A DNA stretch of 64,000 bases from Pseudomonadota bacterium (lineage in GTDB: Bacteria > Pseudomonadota > Alphaproteobacteria > Acetobacterales > Acetobacteraceae), in contig JAJZES010000045.1 in the NCBI GenBank assembly GCA_021845985.1, positions 1 to 64,000 on the forward strand, given 5' to 3'. The first letter of the stretch is position 1; every line of letters starts with the position of its first letter. Shown here piece by piece: positions 30,832-39,475 of this stretch. The translations under genes and the position numbers were made by a program. A model generated the notes under the pieces. The model did no database searches, was not told the origin of the DNA, and saw nothing but the letters and a program-made list of their open reading frames with translations.

Positions 30832-31266
30832 ATGACCATTGCCGCCATTCTCAAGCACAAGGGCTACGACGTCGCCGCCGCGCGGCCGACCGACACCGTC
30901 GCCGAGGTGTCACGCCTGCTGTCTGGCCGGCGCATCGGCGCCGTGGTCGTGCAGGATGAGGCCGAGCACCTGCTCGGCATCGTCAGCGAGCGCGACATCG
31001 TCCACGCGCTCGCCGCCAACGGCGCCCGCGCGCTGGAGATGACCGCCGGACAGTTGATGACCCGCGCGCTGCGCACCGCGACGCCGCACACCACGATCGA
31101 GCAGGCGATGACGGTGATGACCGCCGGCCGTTTCCGCCATCTGCCGGTGGTGGAACACGGCGCGCTGCTCGGCATCGTCAGCATCGGCGACGTGGTCAAG
31201 GCGCGCATCATGCAGCAGGACCACGAGGTCGATAGTCTGAAAGCCTACGTCGCCGGCGCGGTCTGA
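30832..31266 (+). CDS. CBS-domain pair protein
   Basis: 144 residues consisting of two CBS domains and little else: ILKHKGYDVAAARPTDTVAEV to GIVSERDIVHAL, then LMTRALRTATPHTTIEQAM to RHLPVVEHGALLGIVSIGDVVK. Stand-alone CBS pairs bind adenine nucleotides and act as energy sensors or regulators; the partner is unknown. It lies 187 bases after the Hint gene, and its 3' end overlaps the convergent chaC by 22 bases. ATG 30796 is an alternative start without a ribosome site. Confidence 0.9.
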   Translation: MTIAAILKHKGYDVAAARPTDTVAEVSRLLSGRRIGAVVVQDEAEHLLGIVSERDIVHALAANGARALEMTAGQLMTRALRTATPHTTIEQAMTVMTAGRFRHLPVVEHGALLGIVSIGDVVKARIMQQDHEVDSLKAYVAGAV

Positions 31267-31964
31267 TCCGGCACCAGCGCTTCGCGGGCGGCGAGCCGCG
31301 CTTCGACCAGCGTGGCGAGCCGCTCCAGTGCCGGGTCGCGCACGCCGATGCCGCGCAGCCCCTCGCAGGTGCGGAACAGATACTCGGCGCAGGTGCCCAG
31401 TTCGCCGCCGGCGGTGGCCAGCCGCTCGACCGTCTCCGCCTCCGACAGGTCGCCGGAGAATGCCGGCGACCCCGGCTCCATGGTGAACGCCAGCGCATGG
31501 CCGAACACGGCGCCGGCGGGGTCGAGCACCGGCAGCCAGCGCGGCGTGTACGACCCGGTCACCATCTCGCGCCGCCACAGCACGTCGAGCTCATCCTCCA
31601 GCCCGGCTTCGGCGACCCGCAGCACCGCGCCCTGACACGCGCCACCCTGGCGCAGCCCGAGCAGCAGGCCGGGCGCATCCGGCGTGCCGCGGCCGGCGCG
31701 CGCGGCGAGGCAGAACGCACGATGCCAGCCCGGCACGGTGGCGACGCGACGCTCGCCAACCTTGATGGTCGGGTTCCAGATCAGCGACCCATAGGCGAAC
31801 AGCCACACCCCCTCGCCATGCTCGGGCCGCTCGGCGAGCGAGGCGGCGAGCGAGGCGCGGCGCTCTGCCGCGCTCAGCACGCGCACGCCCGGACCACTGC
31901 GCGCGACGATCTCGGCGAGACCGCCGCCAAGCAGCAGTTCGCGGGTCAGACGATGCCCGGTCAC
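31245..31964 (-). CDS. ChaC-like gamma-glutamylcyclotransferase
   Basis: 239 residues from GTG 31964. The signature WLFAYGSLIWNP near residue 55 is the substrate loop of ChaC-type cyclotransferases, followed by GWHRAFCL, LGLRQGGACQGAVLRV and a C-terminal helical part (GTCAEYLFRT). The family cleaves glutathione to 5-oxoproline and Cys-Gly in the cytosol. ATG starts are absent in the conserved part; frames extending upstream of 31964 show no conservation. The 260 bases upstream (31965-32224) contain no gene I can support. Confidence 0.87.
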   Translation of the reverse strand: MTGHRLTRELLLGGGLAEIVARSGPGVRVLSAAERRASLAASLAERPEHGEGVWLFAYGSLIWNPTIKVGERRVATVPGWHRAFCLAARAGRGTPDAPGLLLGLRQGGACQGAVLRVAEAGLEDELDVLWRREMVTGSYTPRWLPVLDPAGAVFGHALAFTMEPGSPAFSGDLSEAETVERLATAGGELGTCAEYLFRTCEGLRGIGVRDPALERLATLVEARLAAREALVPDQTAPAT

Positions 31965-32224
31965 GCCGCCGCCCGTCCGACGGCCGACACCGCGCGGATC
32001 GCCCGCGGCGGCGCTTGCTCCTGGCGTCGGACGGCAAGCCTGAGCGGCTGCATGCGGCACTCCCCGGTGACGGCGATGGCGACGGCGGATGATAGTGCGG
32101 CCAGCGGCACATTGGCCACAGGGCGCCGGCAATCCGCAGATCAGGGCAACCAGACACGGCGCCGGACGTTCGCCTGCCGACCCGCGCGCAACGCCGCGGC
32201 ACAGCGATGAACGAGGACCGAGTA

Positions 32225-32542
32225 ATGAAAACGATGGTGAGGCTCGCCTGCCTGGGGACCATCCTGGCACTGGCCGCCTGCGGCACCAACAGCAGCGACC
32301 GGACCACCGGCGGAGCGGCGGCGGGGGCGGCGACCGGCGCCGGCATCGGCGCGCTCGGCGGCCCGGTCGGCGTGGTGGTCGGCGGCATCGTCGGCGGCGG
32401 CGCCGGCGCCATCGCCGGCGGGGTGACCAAGCCGAGCGACCTCAATCTCGGCACTCCGCCGTGGGACAACCCGAGCGCCCGCGTGCCAACGCCGAGCGGC
32501 GCGGTGGCTCCGGCCACCGGCGAGACCACCAAGACCTACTGA
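32225..32542 (+). CDS. Small glycine-zipper lipoprotein
   Basis: 105 residues from ATG 32225 (GAGG nine bases upstream). Signal peptide with lipobox LALAAC, so Cys20 is probably lipidated. Residues 30-70 are a glycine zipper (AAAGAATGAGIGALGGPVG, VVGGIVGGGAGAIAGG) like the membrane-inserting segments of Rick_17kDa-type outer-membrane proteins. The polar tail has no known motif. Exact role unknown. It converges on another small lipoprotein gene with a shared hairpin between. Confidence 0.78.
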   Translation: MKTMVRLACLGTILALAACGTNSSDRTTGGAAAGAATGAGIGALGGPVGVVVGGIVGGGAGAIAGGVTKPSDLNLGTPPWDNPSARVPTPSGAVAPATGETTKTY

Positions 32543-32549
32543 CCGGCGC

Positions 32550-32576
32550 GCCTCTCCCGCAGCGCGCGGAAGAGGC
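32550..32576. terminator. Bidirectional hairpin between convergent lipoprotein genes
   Basis: An 11-base stem with one internal mismatch (GCCTCTCCCGC against GCGGAAGAGGC) and an AGCGC loop. It lies 8 bases after one stop and 18 bases before the other gene's stop, where a shared terminator is expected. No T-run is present. Confidence 0.5.
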
Positions 32577-32594
32577 AGGCGCGGCCGGCCCGGC

Positions 32595-32774
32595 TCAGCG
32601 CACGTAGGGCACGGCGTCGCTGTCGCCCCCAGCCGGAGCGGCGGGTGCGGCGCCCGGCGCCGCAGCGGGCGGCGGAACGACGACGACGCTGGCTGGCGGG
32701 GCAGGGTGCTCGGAATAGGCGAGGCAGCCGCCGAGCGGCAGCAGAACGCCGAGGCAGGCCAAGCGGCGCAGCAT
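32595..32774 (-). CDS. Very small proline/alanine-rich lipoprotein
   Basis: 59 residues from ATG 32774 with CGGAG upstream. The signal peptide RRLACLGVLLPLGGC ends in a lipobox with Cys17. The mature part is about 43 residues, rich in Pro, Ala and Val, without motifs. The function is unknown. Five copies of a hexanucleotide lie directly upstream of its ribosome site. It is 79 bases downstream of the cytochrome b561 gene on the same strand. Confidence 0.6.
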   Translation of the reverse strand: MLRRLACLGVLLPLGGCLAYSEHPAPPASVVVVPPPAAAPGAAPAAPAGGDSDAVPYVR

Positions 32775-32784
32775 GGGTGGCTCC

Positions 32785-32814
32785 GGTTGCGGTTGCGGTT
32801 GCGGTTGCGGTTGC
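32785..32814 (-). repeat. Hexanucleotide tandem repeat (GCAACC x5) in a gene leader
   Basis: Five perfect copies of GGTTGC on the plus strand (GCAACC in the sense of the lipoprotein gene) end 10 bases before its ATG, immediately ahead of the CGGAG ribosome site. Perfect short tandem arrays change length by replication slippage. Confidence 0.9.
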
Positions 32815-32853
32815 GCCGGCGAGTTTGACCCAAGCCGTAGCGTCAGGCCAGCC

Positions 32854-33456
32854 TTAGATCCGGCGCGCCCGTCGCAGCGGCAGCATGCGCCGCAACACGT
32901 CATCGCGCAGCACGAAATGATGACCGAGCGCGGCGCCGGCGTGCAGTCCGGCCAGGCCGATGATGAGCCACGCCACCCAGTTGTGCAGTTGCCCGATGAA
33001 ATGTGCCTGCGGCTTGGTCAGATCGAGCAGAGCGGGCACGGTGAACCAGCCGAACAGGCTGAGCGGATCGTGGTTGCCCCAGCGCCACAGCACCCCCAGC
33101 ACGACCTGGCAGACCAGCAGCCCGTAGAGCAGGTAATGCACGGCAATGGCGGCCATTTCGATCAGGCCGGAACTGGCCGGCAGCGGCCGGCGGCCGGGGC
33201 CGATGCGCCAGAGGATGCGCAGCACCAGCACGGTGGCCAGCAACAGACCGAGCGAGACGTGCAGCGACTGCATGGCGTGCCGCGCCGGCGAGCCTTTGGC
33301 GGCGACGAAGCCCCAGGCCTCCGCCAGCAGGAACAGCGCCAGCACAAGCGCCGCCGTGGCCCAGTGAAACGCCATCTCCGGCGCGTCGTAGTGGCGGCGC
33401 TCGTCGTCGGCGAGGGTTTGAGCGGCCTCGGCCGCCGGTGGTGCGGAATGGGGCAT
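32854..33456 (-). CDS. Cytochrome b561-type diheme electron carrier
   Basis: 200 residues with four membrane helices. Candidate haem histidines are in MAFHWATAAL, LHVSLGLLL, AVHYLLYGLL and QLHNWVAWLI / LAGLHAGAALGHHF. The family passes electrons between quinones and acceptors such as superoxide or periplasmic partners in the inner membrane. The gene begins 75 bases downstream of the esterase gene on the same strand. Confidence 0.9.
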   Translation of the reverse strand: MPHSAPPAAEAAQTLADDERRHYDAPEMAFHWATAALVLALFLLAEAWGFVAAKGSPARHAMQSLHVSLGLLLATVLVLRILWRIGPGRRPLPASSGLIEMAAIAVHYLLYGLLVCQVVLGVLWRWGNHDPLSLFGWFTVPALLDLTKPQAHFIGQLHNWVAWLIIGLAGLHAGAALGHHFVLRDDVLRRMLPLRRARRI

Positions 33457-33531
33457 GGATCAACTCCGGACTTGAGGCCTGCGCGGCGCCCCCGCCAATT
33501 GCCGCAGAAGGCGAATTATGGTAACTCGGGA

Positions 33532-35100
33532 TCAGGGCGTCGGCGCCGCGCAGGTCCAGCCGGACACTTGCGTCACATCGCCGCCGTTCGGTTTTGCCGC
33601 CTGCGGATAGGCGCAGACCGGCCGTTGCCACAGCGTCTGGCCGCTGCTGCTGCGCCGCGTCGCGGTCAGCGTGTCCGGCGCCTGGCCTTGCTCCACCCAT
33701 CGCTCCAGCGCCGGCAACGGGTCGAGTCCGGCATCGGTGATGCTGGCGTTGTTCGGGTTCAGACCGCAATGATCCATGCCCGGCACCATAAACAGCCGCG
33801 CCGTGCCGGCCAGCTTGTCGATGCCGCCGGCCGCCTCCGCCCACGCCTCATAGGCGGCGACGGTCAGCCATGGTGTGACCAGCGGATCGCCCCAGCCATG
33901 CCAGATGATCATCTTGCCGCCGCGCTTGGCAAACGCCGTGAGGTCGGATCCGGCGACATGGCCCGGATGACCCGGCACCCAGGTTGCCGCATTGTAGAGC
34001 GGCGCCATTGCCGCCAGGCGTGCCGGATCGTGCTCGATGTCGAACGACGCGACCGCATAGGTCGGCCCGGCATCCGGCTCGAACGCCATGTAGCGGAGAA
34101 AATCACGGGCAAACAGCGGCAGCGCCGGCGGGCGCGGATCGTTCCCGGTCAGCCACAGCCCCCAGTTTGCCTCGCTGCCCGGCGGAATGCCGCCGGCGTA
34201 GAGCGCGTTGCCGGCGGCGTCGCTTGGTCCGGCATACCATTTTTTCAGCACCCCAACCTCGGCCGCGCTCAGGCAGTCGGCCCCGGTGGCGCCGGTGCAT
34301 TGCAGCGTCTCCGGCTTGAAGTCGCAGCGCCGCGGATCGGCGACCAGCCCGTCCGGCGCGGCGCAGGCCTTGGCGACCGCGTTCTCAAGCAGCGGCAGCC
34401 GCGCCGCGCCCAAAATCTGCTTGCCGTCCGGCCCGGTGTTGGCCTGCGTCACCCAGGCGAAATCGGTCGCCACCAGCCCGGTATAGTCAAGCGCCGGCGC
34501 CCCCATGATGATGCCGTCGAAATCGCCCGGGTAGCGCGTCGCCTCCACCCCGGCCATCCGCCCGCCGGTCGAGCAGCCGTTGAAATAGGCATGCTTGGGC
34601 TGCTGCCCATAGAACGCCGCCGCCAGCAACTTGCCGACGCGCGCCGTCTCGGTCACCGCCCGCCACGCCCAGTCGGCCTTGCCGACCGGATTGGCGAGCG
34701 CCCAGCGGCCATCGACGGAGGACGCCCCCCAATGCCCCGAATCGCTGGTGGCGACGGCGTAGTTGCGCCGCTCGGCATAGGTGATCGAGTTGAACACGCC
34801 GGCCTTGTCGGCATCCAGCGCGCCGCAGAAGCCGCCGCAGCCGGCCTCGTAGAACTTGCCGTTCCAGTCGGCGAGCGGCAGCCGCACCTCGAAATTGACC
34901 GCCGGTCGGACATAACCGAGCACCCGGCAATAGGCCGGCAGATCGCCCGCCTGCGCCACCTCGGTCGCCGACAGCAGATTGGTCGCCTCGATCTTGATAT
35001 GCGCCAGCGCCGCGCAATCGGCGGCAAAGCCCGGCCGTGCCGTCACCCCTGTCGCGACCCCTGCCCCGATCGCCAGCGCCGCCAGTGCGAACAGCCGCAT
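33532..35100 (-). CDS. Tannase/feruloyl esterase family protein
   Basis: 522 residues with a Sec signal peptide (LFALAALAIGAGVATGV to ARPGFA). Landmarks of the tannase family are EAGCGGFCG near 85, the nucleophile motif NGCSTGGRMAG near 173 with Ser in GCSTGG, and a Cys-rich calcium/lid region (CDFKPETLQC). MIIWHGWGDPLVTP carries the acidic residue and MDHCGLNP the histidine. It is exported and probably releases aromatic acids from plant esters. That would fit the aryl-acid genes at the right end, though they are 20 kb away. Confidence 0.88.
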   Translation of the reverse strand: MRLFALAALAIGAGVATGVTARPGFAADCAALAHIKIEATNLLSATEVAQAGDLPAYCRVLGYVRPAVNFEVRLPLADWNGKFYEAGCGGFCGALDADKAGVFNSITYAERRNYAVATSDSGHWGASSVDGRWALANPVGKADWAWRAVTETARVGKLLAAAFYGQQPKHAYFNGCSTGGRMAGVEATRYPGDFDGIIMGAPALDYTGLVATDFAWVTQANTGPDGKQILGAARLPLLENAVAKACAAPDGLVADPRRCDFKPETLQCTGATGADCLSAAEVGVLKKWYAGPSDAAGNALYAGGIPPGSEANWGLWLTGNDPRPPALPLFARDFLRYMAFEPDAGPTYAVASFDIEHDPARLAAMAPLYNAATWVPGHPGHVAGSDLTAFAKRGGKMIIWHGWGDPLVTPWLTVAAYEAWAEAAGGIDKLAGTARLFMVPGMDHCGLNPNNASITDAGLDPLPALERWVEQGQAPDTLTATRRSSSGQTLWQRPVCAYPQAAKPNGGDVTQVSGWTCAAPTP

Positions 35101-35243
35101 CGTTCATCCTCCAGAACTCGGCGGAAGCTAGCCGCAAGCCGAGCCGCCGTCACCTGGGGCGATGCGCAGGCGCGCCTGTGCCCGCGACAAGATCGCGGAT
35201 TGGTGGCAAGCTGACGCCGACGTCCAACAAGGGCTGCCCGCGA

Positions 35244-35768
35244 TTGCGCCAGTTGCTGCTCCTGCGCCATGCCAAATCGTCGTGGGACGATGTGCGCCTG
35301 TCTGACCACAGGCGCCCGTTGAACCCGGCCGGGCGGGCCGCCGCGGCCACCATGGGGGCGGCGATGCGCGACCTCGGGTTGTTGGCCGACGTGGTCCTGG
35401 TGTCGTCGGCGCGGCGGACGCTCCAGACGCTGGAGCTTGCCGCCCCGTGGCAGGAAATACCGCTGATCGAGCCGATGGATGCGCTGTATCTGGCGCCGGC
35501 GCCGCGCCTGCTGACGGTGCTCAACGGGGTGGCCGAGACGGTGCGCAGCGCGCTGCTGGTGGCGCATAATCCGGGGCTGCACGATCTGGCGCTGATGCTG
35601 GCCGGCGGGCCGCATGACGGTGGCGATGTCCGCCGTCTCGCCGAGCATTATCCGACTGGCGCCCTGGCCGAGTTCGTGGTGCCCGGTCCGTGGCGGTCGC
35701 TGGCGCCGGGCGGGGCGCGGCTGGTGCGCTTTCTCTGCCCGCGCGACCCGTCGCTGCCGGCCGGATGA
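35244..35768 (+). CDS. SixA-type histidine phosphatase
   Basis: 174 residues from TTG 35244, the only start near the conserved beginning QLLLLRHAKSSW. The RHA triad with catalytic His is at residue 9. Further family blocks are HRRPLNPAGR, VLVSSARRTLQT and LLVAHNPGLHDLAL with the second histidine. SixA-type enzymes remove phosphate from phosphohistidine domains or small metabolites. The stop overlaps an ATG of the next frame (ATGA at 35765). Confidence 0.85.
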   Translation: MRQLLLLRHAKSSWDDVRLSDHRRPLNPAGRAAAATMGAAMRDLGLLADVVLVSSARRTLQTLELAAPWQEIPLIEPMDALYLAPAPRLLTVLNGVAETVRSALLVAHNPGLHDLALMLAGGPHDGGDVRRLAEHYPTGALAEFVVPGPWRSLAPGGARLVRFLCPRDPSLPAG

Positions 35769-35884
35769 CCGCGCCCGGCCGGGCGCGGAGCGTTCTCGCC
35801 CTGCCGCTTGGCCGTCGTGACGGCGGTTGCGTCGCGACGTGGCCCGCGCTACCCCTGCCCTGCCCTGCACGCCAGAGGAACCGG

Positions 35885-36433
35885 GTGCCCATCGACCGCA
35901 AGCGGCGCATTTTCCGCTCGGCATCCCTGTGGCCGATGGTGCTCATCGGTCTGCTCTGTGTCGCCCCGATCGGCGGCGTTGCGGTGAAGCTGCTGCCGCC
36001 CGCCGGCCGCGCCCCGGCCGCGCCGGAAACGACGATGCTGCGGGCCGAGCCGCCCGCGGTGGCGGTGGTCGATGCGGCGACGCTGCGGCTGGCCGACAGC
36101 GTGGTCCGGCTGCGCGGCGTGCTGGCGCCGCGCCGCGGACGCGCCTGCACCGGAACCGACGGGCACGGCTTCGATTGCGGTGCCGCCGCGGCCGAGGCGC
36201 TGGCGGCGCTGGTGCGCGACCGCGCCGTCGCCTGCCGGCTGGAAGGGCGCGACCGCAGCGGCATCGAACAGGCCACCTGCGATGCCGACGGCGCCGATCT
36301 CGGCCGGCAGGTGATCGCCGCCGGCTGGGCCCGCGCCGTGGGTGCCTCGCCCGAGCTGCGGGCGGCCGAGGATGAGGCGCGCGGCGCCGGCCGCGGCCTG
36401 TGGCGGGTCGGCGGGGCAGCCGGCTCGTTCTGA
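35885..36433 (+). CDS. Membrane-anchored SNase-like protein with degenerate active site
   Basis: 182 residues from GTG 35885, chosen for AGAGGA five bases upstream. ATG 35765, which overlaps the previous stop, is possible and would add 40 residues. One membrane helix (WPMVLIGLLCVAPIGGVAV) precedes a staphylococcal-nuclease fold: VVDAATLRLADSVVRLRGV, LAALVRDRAVACRLEG and GRQVIAAGWARAV. The usual D-G-D-T and DAPE elements are replaced (DAAT; LAPRRG), so the catalytic glutamate appears missing. Four cysteines (RACTG, FDCG, VACR, ATCD) are spaced for two disulfides in the periplasm. A binding rather than nuclease role is plausible. Confidence 0.75.
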   Translation: MPIDRKRRIFRSASLWPMVLIGLLCVAPIGGVAVKLLPPAGRAPAAPETTMLRAEPPAVAVVDAATLRLADSVVRLRGVLAPRRGRACTGTDGHGFDCGAAAAEALAALVRDRAVACRLEGRDRSGIEQATCDADGADLGRQVIAAGWARAVGASPELRAAEDEARGAGRGLWRVGGAAGSF

Positions 36434-36560
36434 CATGCCGTCGGCATCGCCGGCACGCGCGGGCGCGCGCTTTGCTGCAACAGCGAAGGTTGCCTTGCTC
36501 CACCGGGCGCCGTAATTTTCCTCAATGCGGCAAGGCCGCCTGGTTGTGAAGGACACAGAG

Positions 36561-37877
<1,317 letters not shown>

Positions 37878-37882
37878 TTGGC

Positions 37883-37903
37883 GGCGCCGGCCGGCCCGGC
37901 GCC
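37883..37903 (+). terminator. Hairpin after gltA
   Basis: GGCGCCGG pairs with CCGGCGCC around a CCGGC loop, starting six bases after the gltA stop. There is no T-run, so termination strength is uncertain. Confidence 0.5.
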
Positions 37904-38146
37904 GTCATCGCCCGATCGCAGCGCCCTGCACGGCCGTCTCCGGCGGCTGTGTAGCGCCGCGCCGGTCGCGCCCCGCGCTGGCCCTCACGGAAATATTACA
38001 ATTGCGTAGGATCGAACCCGCACCTATCACGGTCGGGTCGGTTGCGCAATGCTTTGCGTCTTGATACGGCGCATGACGATATATCGCCAACCGACTCATT
38101 TGACTCGATCATTTATTTTTAGCAGAATCCCCGTTCTGTGATATAT

Positions 38147-38179
38147 TTGACAATATCGATAGAATATCGTGGGTTATAT
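38147..38179 (+). promoter_or_regulatory. Candidate promoter / operator in AT-rich leader
   Basis: A consensus TTGACA (38147-38152) is followed by TTATAT (38174-38179) with 21 bases between, longer than the usual 16-18, so the -10 is uncertain. The repeats AATATCG at 38152 and 38163 fall inside the spacer and could be a regulator site. The signal is weak but unusual for this GC-rich window. Confidence 0.3.
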
Positions 38180-38317
38180 GATGGAATTTCGAATAAATAA
38201 CGCTCCAATATCACATTCTTAGCGACCGGCTGCAGGGGGTGTTCTTTATCCCTTATGTTTAATTGGTTAGCATCCCGTCTGGGGAGCGGCTGCGCCTAGC
38301 AGCCACGGGGGATTACC

Positions 38318-38944
38318 ATGAAGCACTATCGCTCACTTGACGCTCTTGTTCGCGAACGTCTCCGGCAATGGCCGCAGCGTCCGCCGGGACTTGGGCTGGC
38401 CGGCCGCAGCGCTTGGCTGCGGGCCCGGCCGGACGACCCGAGCGGCACCCATCAGCCGTTCCTCAAGCTGCCGGGCAGCCGCCATCTGCGGACCTTGCCG
38501 GACGGGCTGTGGCTCAATTTCGCCGGCACGGCGGCGGAACCCTTCGCCGACATCTTTGCCATCGAGGCCTGTTCCTCGCTGGCCAATCTGCTCGACAAGC
38601 GGTCGCGGTTCGCCCCCAGCACGCATTCGCTGCTGGCGCTGTGCCCGGTGCCATGGCTGCTCGGCCCGACATCGCTCGGCGATCCCACGCCGCGCTGGCG
38701 CAGCACCGGCCTGTTGCGCGCTCCGCCGACGCTACCGCTGTCCCTGCCGGTGCGCGACGTGCGCGTGCTCTACGCCCTGACCCGGCGCCATTATCGCAGC
38801 TTTTCAGCGTGTCAGGTGCCGCACCCGCACGAATACTACATGCCGATGGAGGCGCTGGTGGCCGAGGATGCGCCCGACAGCCCGGCGCTGCAGGCGCTGC
38901 TTGCCCGCGCCTCGGTGGCCGCCAATTTTCTCGAATCCGCCTGA
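38318..38944 (+). CDS. Unknown protein downstream of AT-rich leader
   Basis: 208 residues, ATG 38318 with GGGGG six bases upstream. The body is soluble: HQPFLKLPGSRHLRTLPDGL, a central FADIFAIEACSSLANLLDKR, SRFAPSTHSLLALCPVPWLL, PRWRSTGLLR, LPVRDVRVLYALTRRHY and HEYYMPMEAL. The central acidic and LxDKRSR pattern seems family-like, but I cannot tie it to a function. Codon use matches the rest of the window, unlike its AT-rich upstream region, so the leader rather than the gene is atypical. It stands alone, with the neighbour on the opposite strand. Confidence 0.75.
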   Translation: MKHYRSLDALVRERLRQWPQRPPGLGLAGRSAWLRARPDDPSGTHQPFLKLPGSRHLRTLPDGLWLNFAGTAAEPFADIFAIEACSSLANLLDKRSRFAPSTHSLLALCPVPWLLGPTSLGDPTPRWRSTGLLRAPPTLPLSLPVRDVRVLYALTRRHYRSFSACQVPHPHEYYMPMEALVAEDAPDSPALQALLARASVAANFLESA

Positions 38945-38947
38945 CGC

Positions 38948-39184
38948 CTAACAGTCGCAGCCCGGCGTCGGGCCGCGCGCGGCGCGCACCACGTGGTGGT
39001 CGATCCACTCGGCCACCAACCGCCGCGCCTCGTTCAACGACGCCTCGGGATGGTGGATGCGGTACAGCGTCGTGCAGGCCTGGAATGCGCCGACATCATC
39101 GCTGCCGACGCCGCGCAGCTCACGATATGCGGTGACCACGGCACGCTCGCAGCGTCGGCCAATCCGGCTCACCTCGCGTGCCAT
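38948..39184 (-). CDS. Small conserved helical protein
   Basis: 78 residues from ATG 39184. Composition is charged and helical: VSRIGRRCERAVVTAYRELR, AFQACTTLYRIHHPEASLNE, ARRLVAEWIDHHVV. The HHP then A-R-x-L-V-A-E-W pattern looks conserved in acetic-acid-bacteria relatives, from memory. No enzymatic motif is visible. It ends four bases from the convergent unknown gene and is divergent from rpmG with 119 bases between. Confidence 0.6.
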   Translation of the reverse strand: MAREVSRIGRRCERAVVTAYRELRGVGSDDVGAFQACTTLYRIHHPEASLNEARRLVAEWIDHHVVRAARGPTPGCDC

Positions 39185-39303
39185 CGACTACTCCTCGGCA
39201 TGGCTCATCAATGTAGGCAGCCCACCGGGGTGGGGCAATGTGCGGGGCTGCTTGACGCAGCCGCCGGCGTCGCGCATACCGCGCGCCTTCGAGAGGTTGC
39301 GAC

Positions 39304-39471
39304 ATGGCCAAGACCAACACCGTGCAGATCAAGCTCGTGTCGAGCGCCGACACCGGCTATTTCTATGTGACGAAGAAGAACGCCCGCGCCCAGACCGGGA
39401 AGCTGGAGTTCAAGAAATACGATCCGGTTGCGCGCAAGCACGTCGTCTTTAAGGAAGCCAAGATCAAGTAG
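39304..39471 (+). CDS. rpmG: 50S ribosomal protein L33
   Basis: 55 residues: [20 protein letters not shown] begins the protein and [17 protein letters not shown] ends it, with [18 protein letters not shown] between. It lacks the zinc-binding cysteine pairs, so it is the Cys-free (C-minus) form that functions without zinc. GAGAGG lies nine bases upstream of the ATG. It is convergent with the diguanylate cyclase, whose stop is only four bases away. Confidence 0.97.
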   Translation: MAKTNTVQIKLVSSADTGYFYVTKKNARAQTGKLEFKKYDPVARKHVVFKEAKIK

Positions 39472-39475
39472 AGGA

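Larger units (their letters stand above)
37878..38317. other. 440-base gene-free region, AT-rich in its second half
   Basis: No gene is supported here. From about 38090 to 38280 the base composition drops sharply from the surrounding GC-rich level to a majority of A and T. It contains the palindrome CGATATATCG (38077-38086) and three AATATC copies starting at 38152, 38163 and 38207, spaced 11 and 44 bases, that is, on one helix face. A 14-codon open frame runs from ATG 38178 to TAG 38222. A hairpin at 38288-38304 (GGCTGC/GCAGCC) stands just before the ribosome site GGGGG of the gene at 38318. Confidence 0.8.

Noticed and set aside
32041-32200. Possible small gene between chaC and the lipoprotein
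   Set aside because: Short frames exist but none has a ribosome site or a recognisable pattern.
35765-35884. N-terminal extension of the SNase-like protein from ATG 35765
   Set aside because: The ATGA overlap with the previous gene is attractive, but AGAGGA spaced for GTG 35885 and the membrane helix close to that start fit better. It is kept only as an alternative.
38000-38030. A tRNA T-arm-like string (GGATCGAACCC) on the plus strand
   Set aside because: Read on the minus strand it gives GGGTTCGATCC, but no acceptor stem, anticodon arm or CCA-side pairing can be built around it. Neither a tRNA nor a convincing attachment site can be supported.
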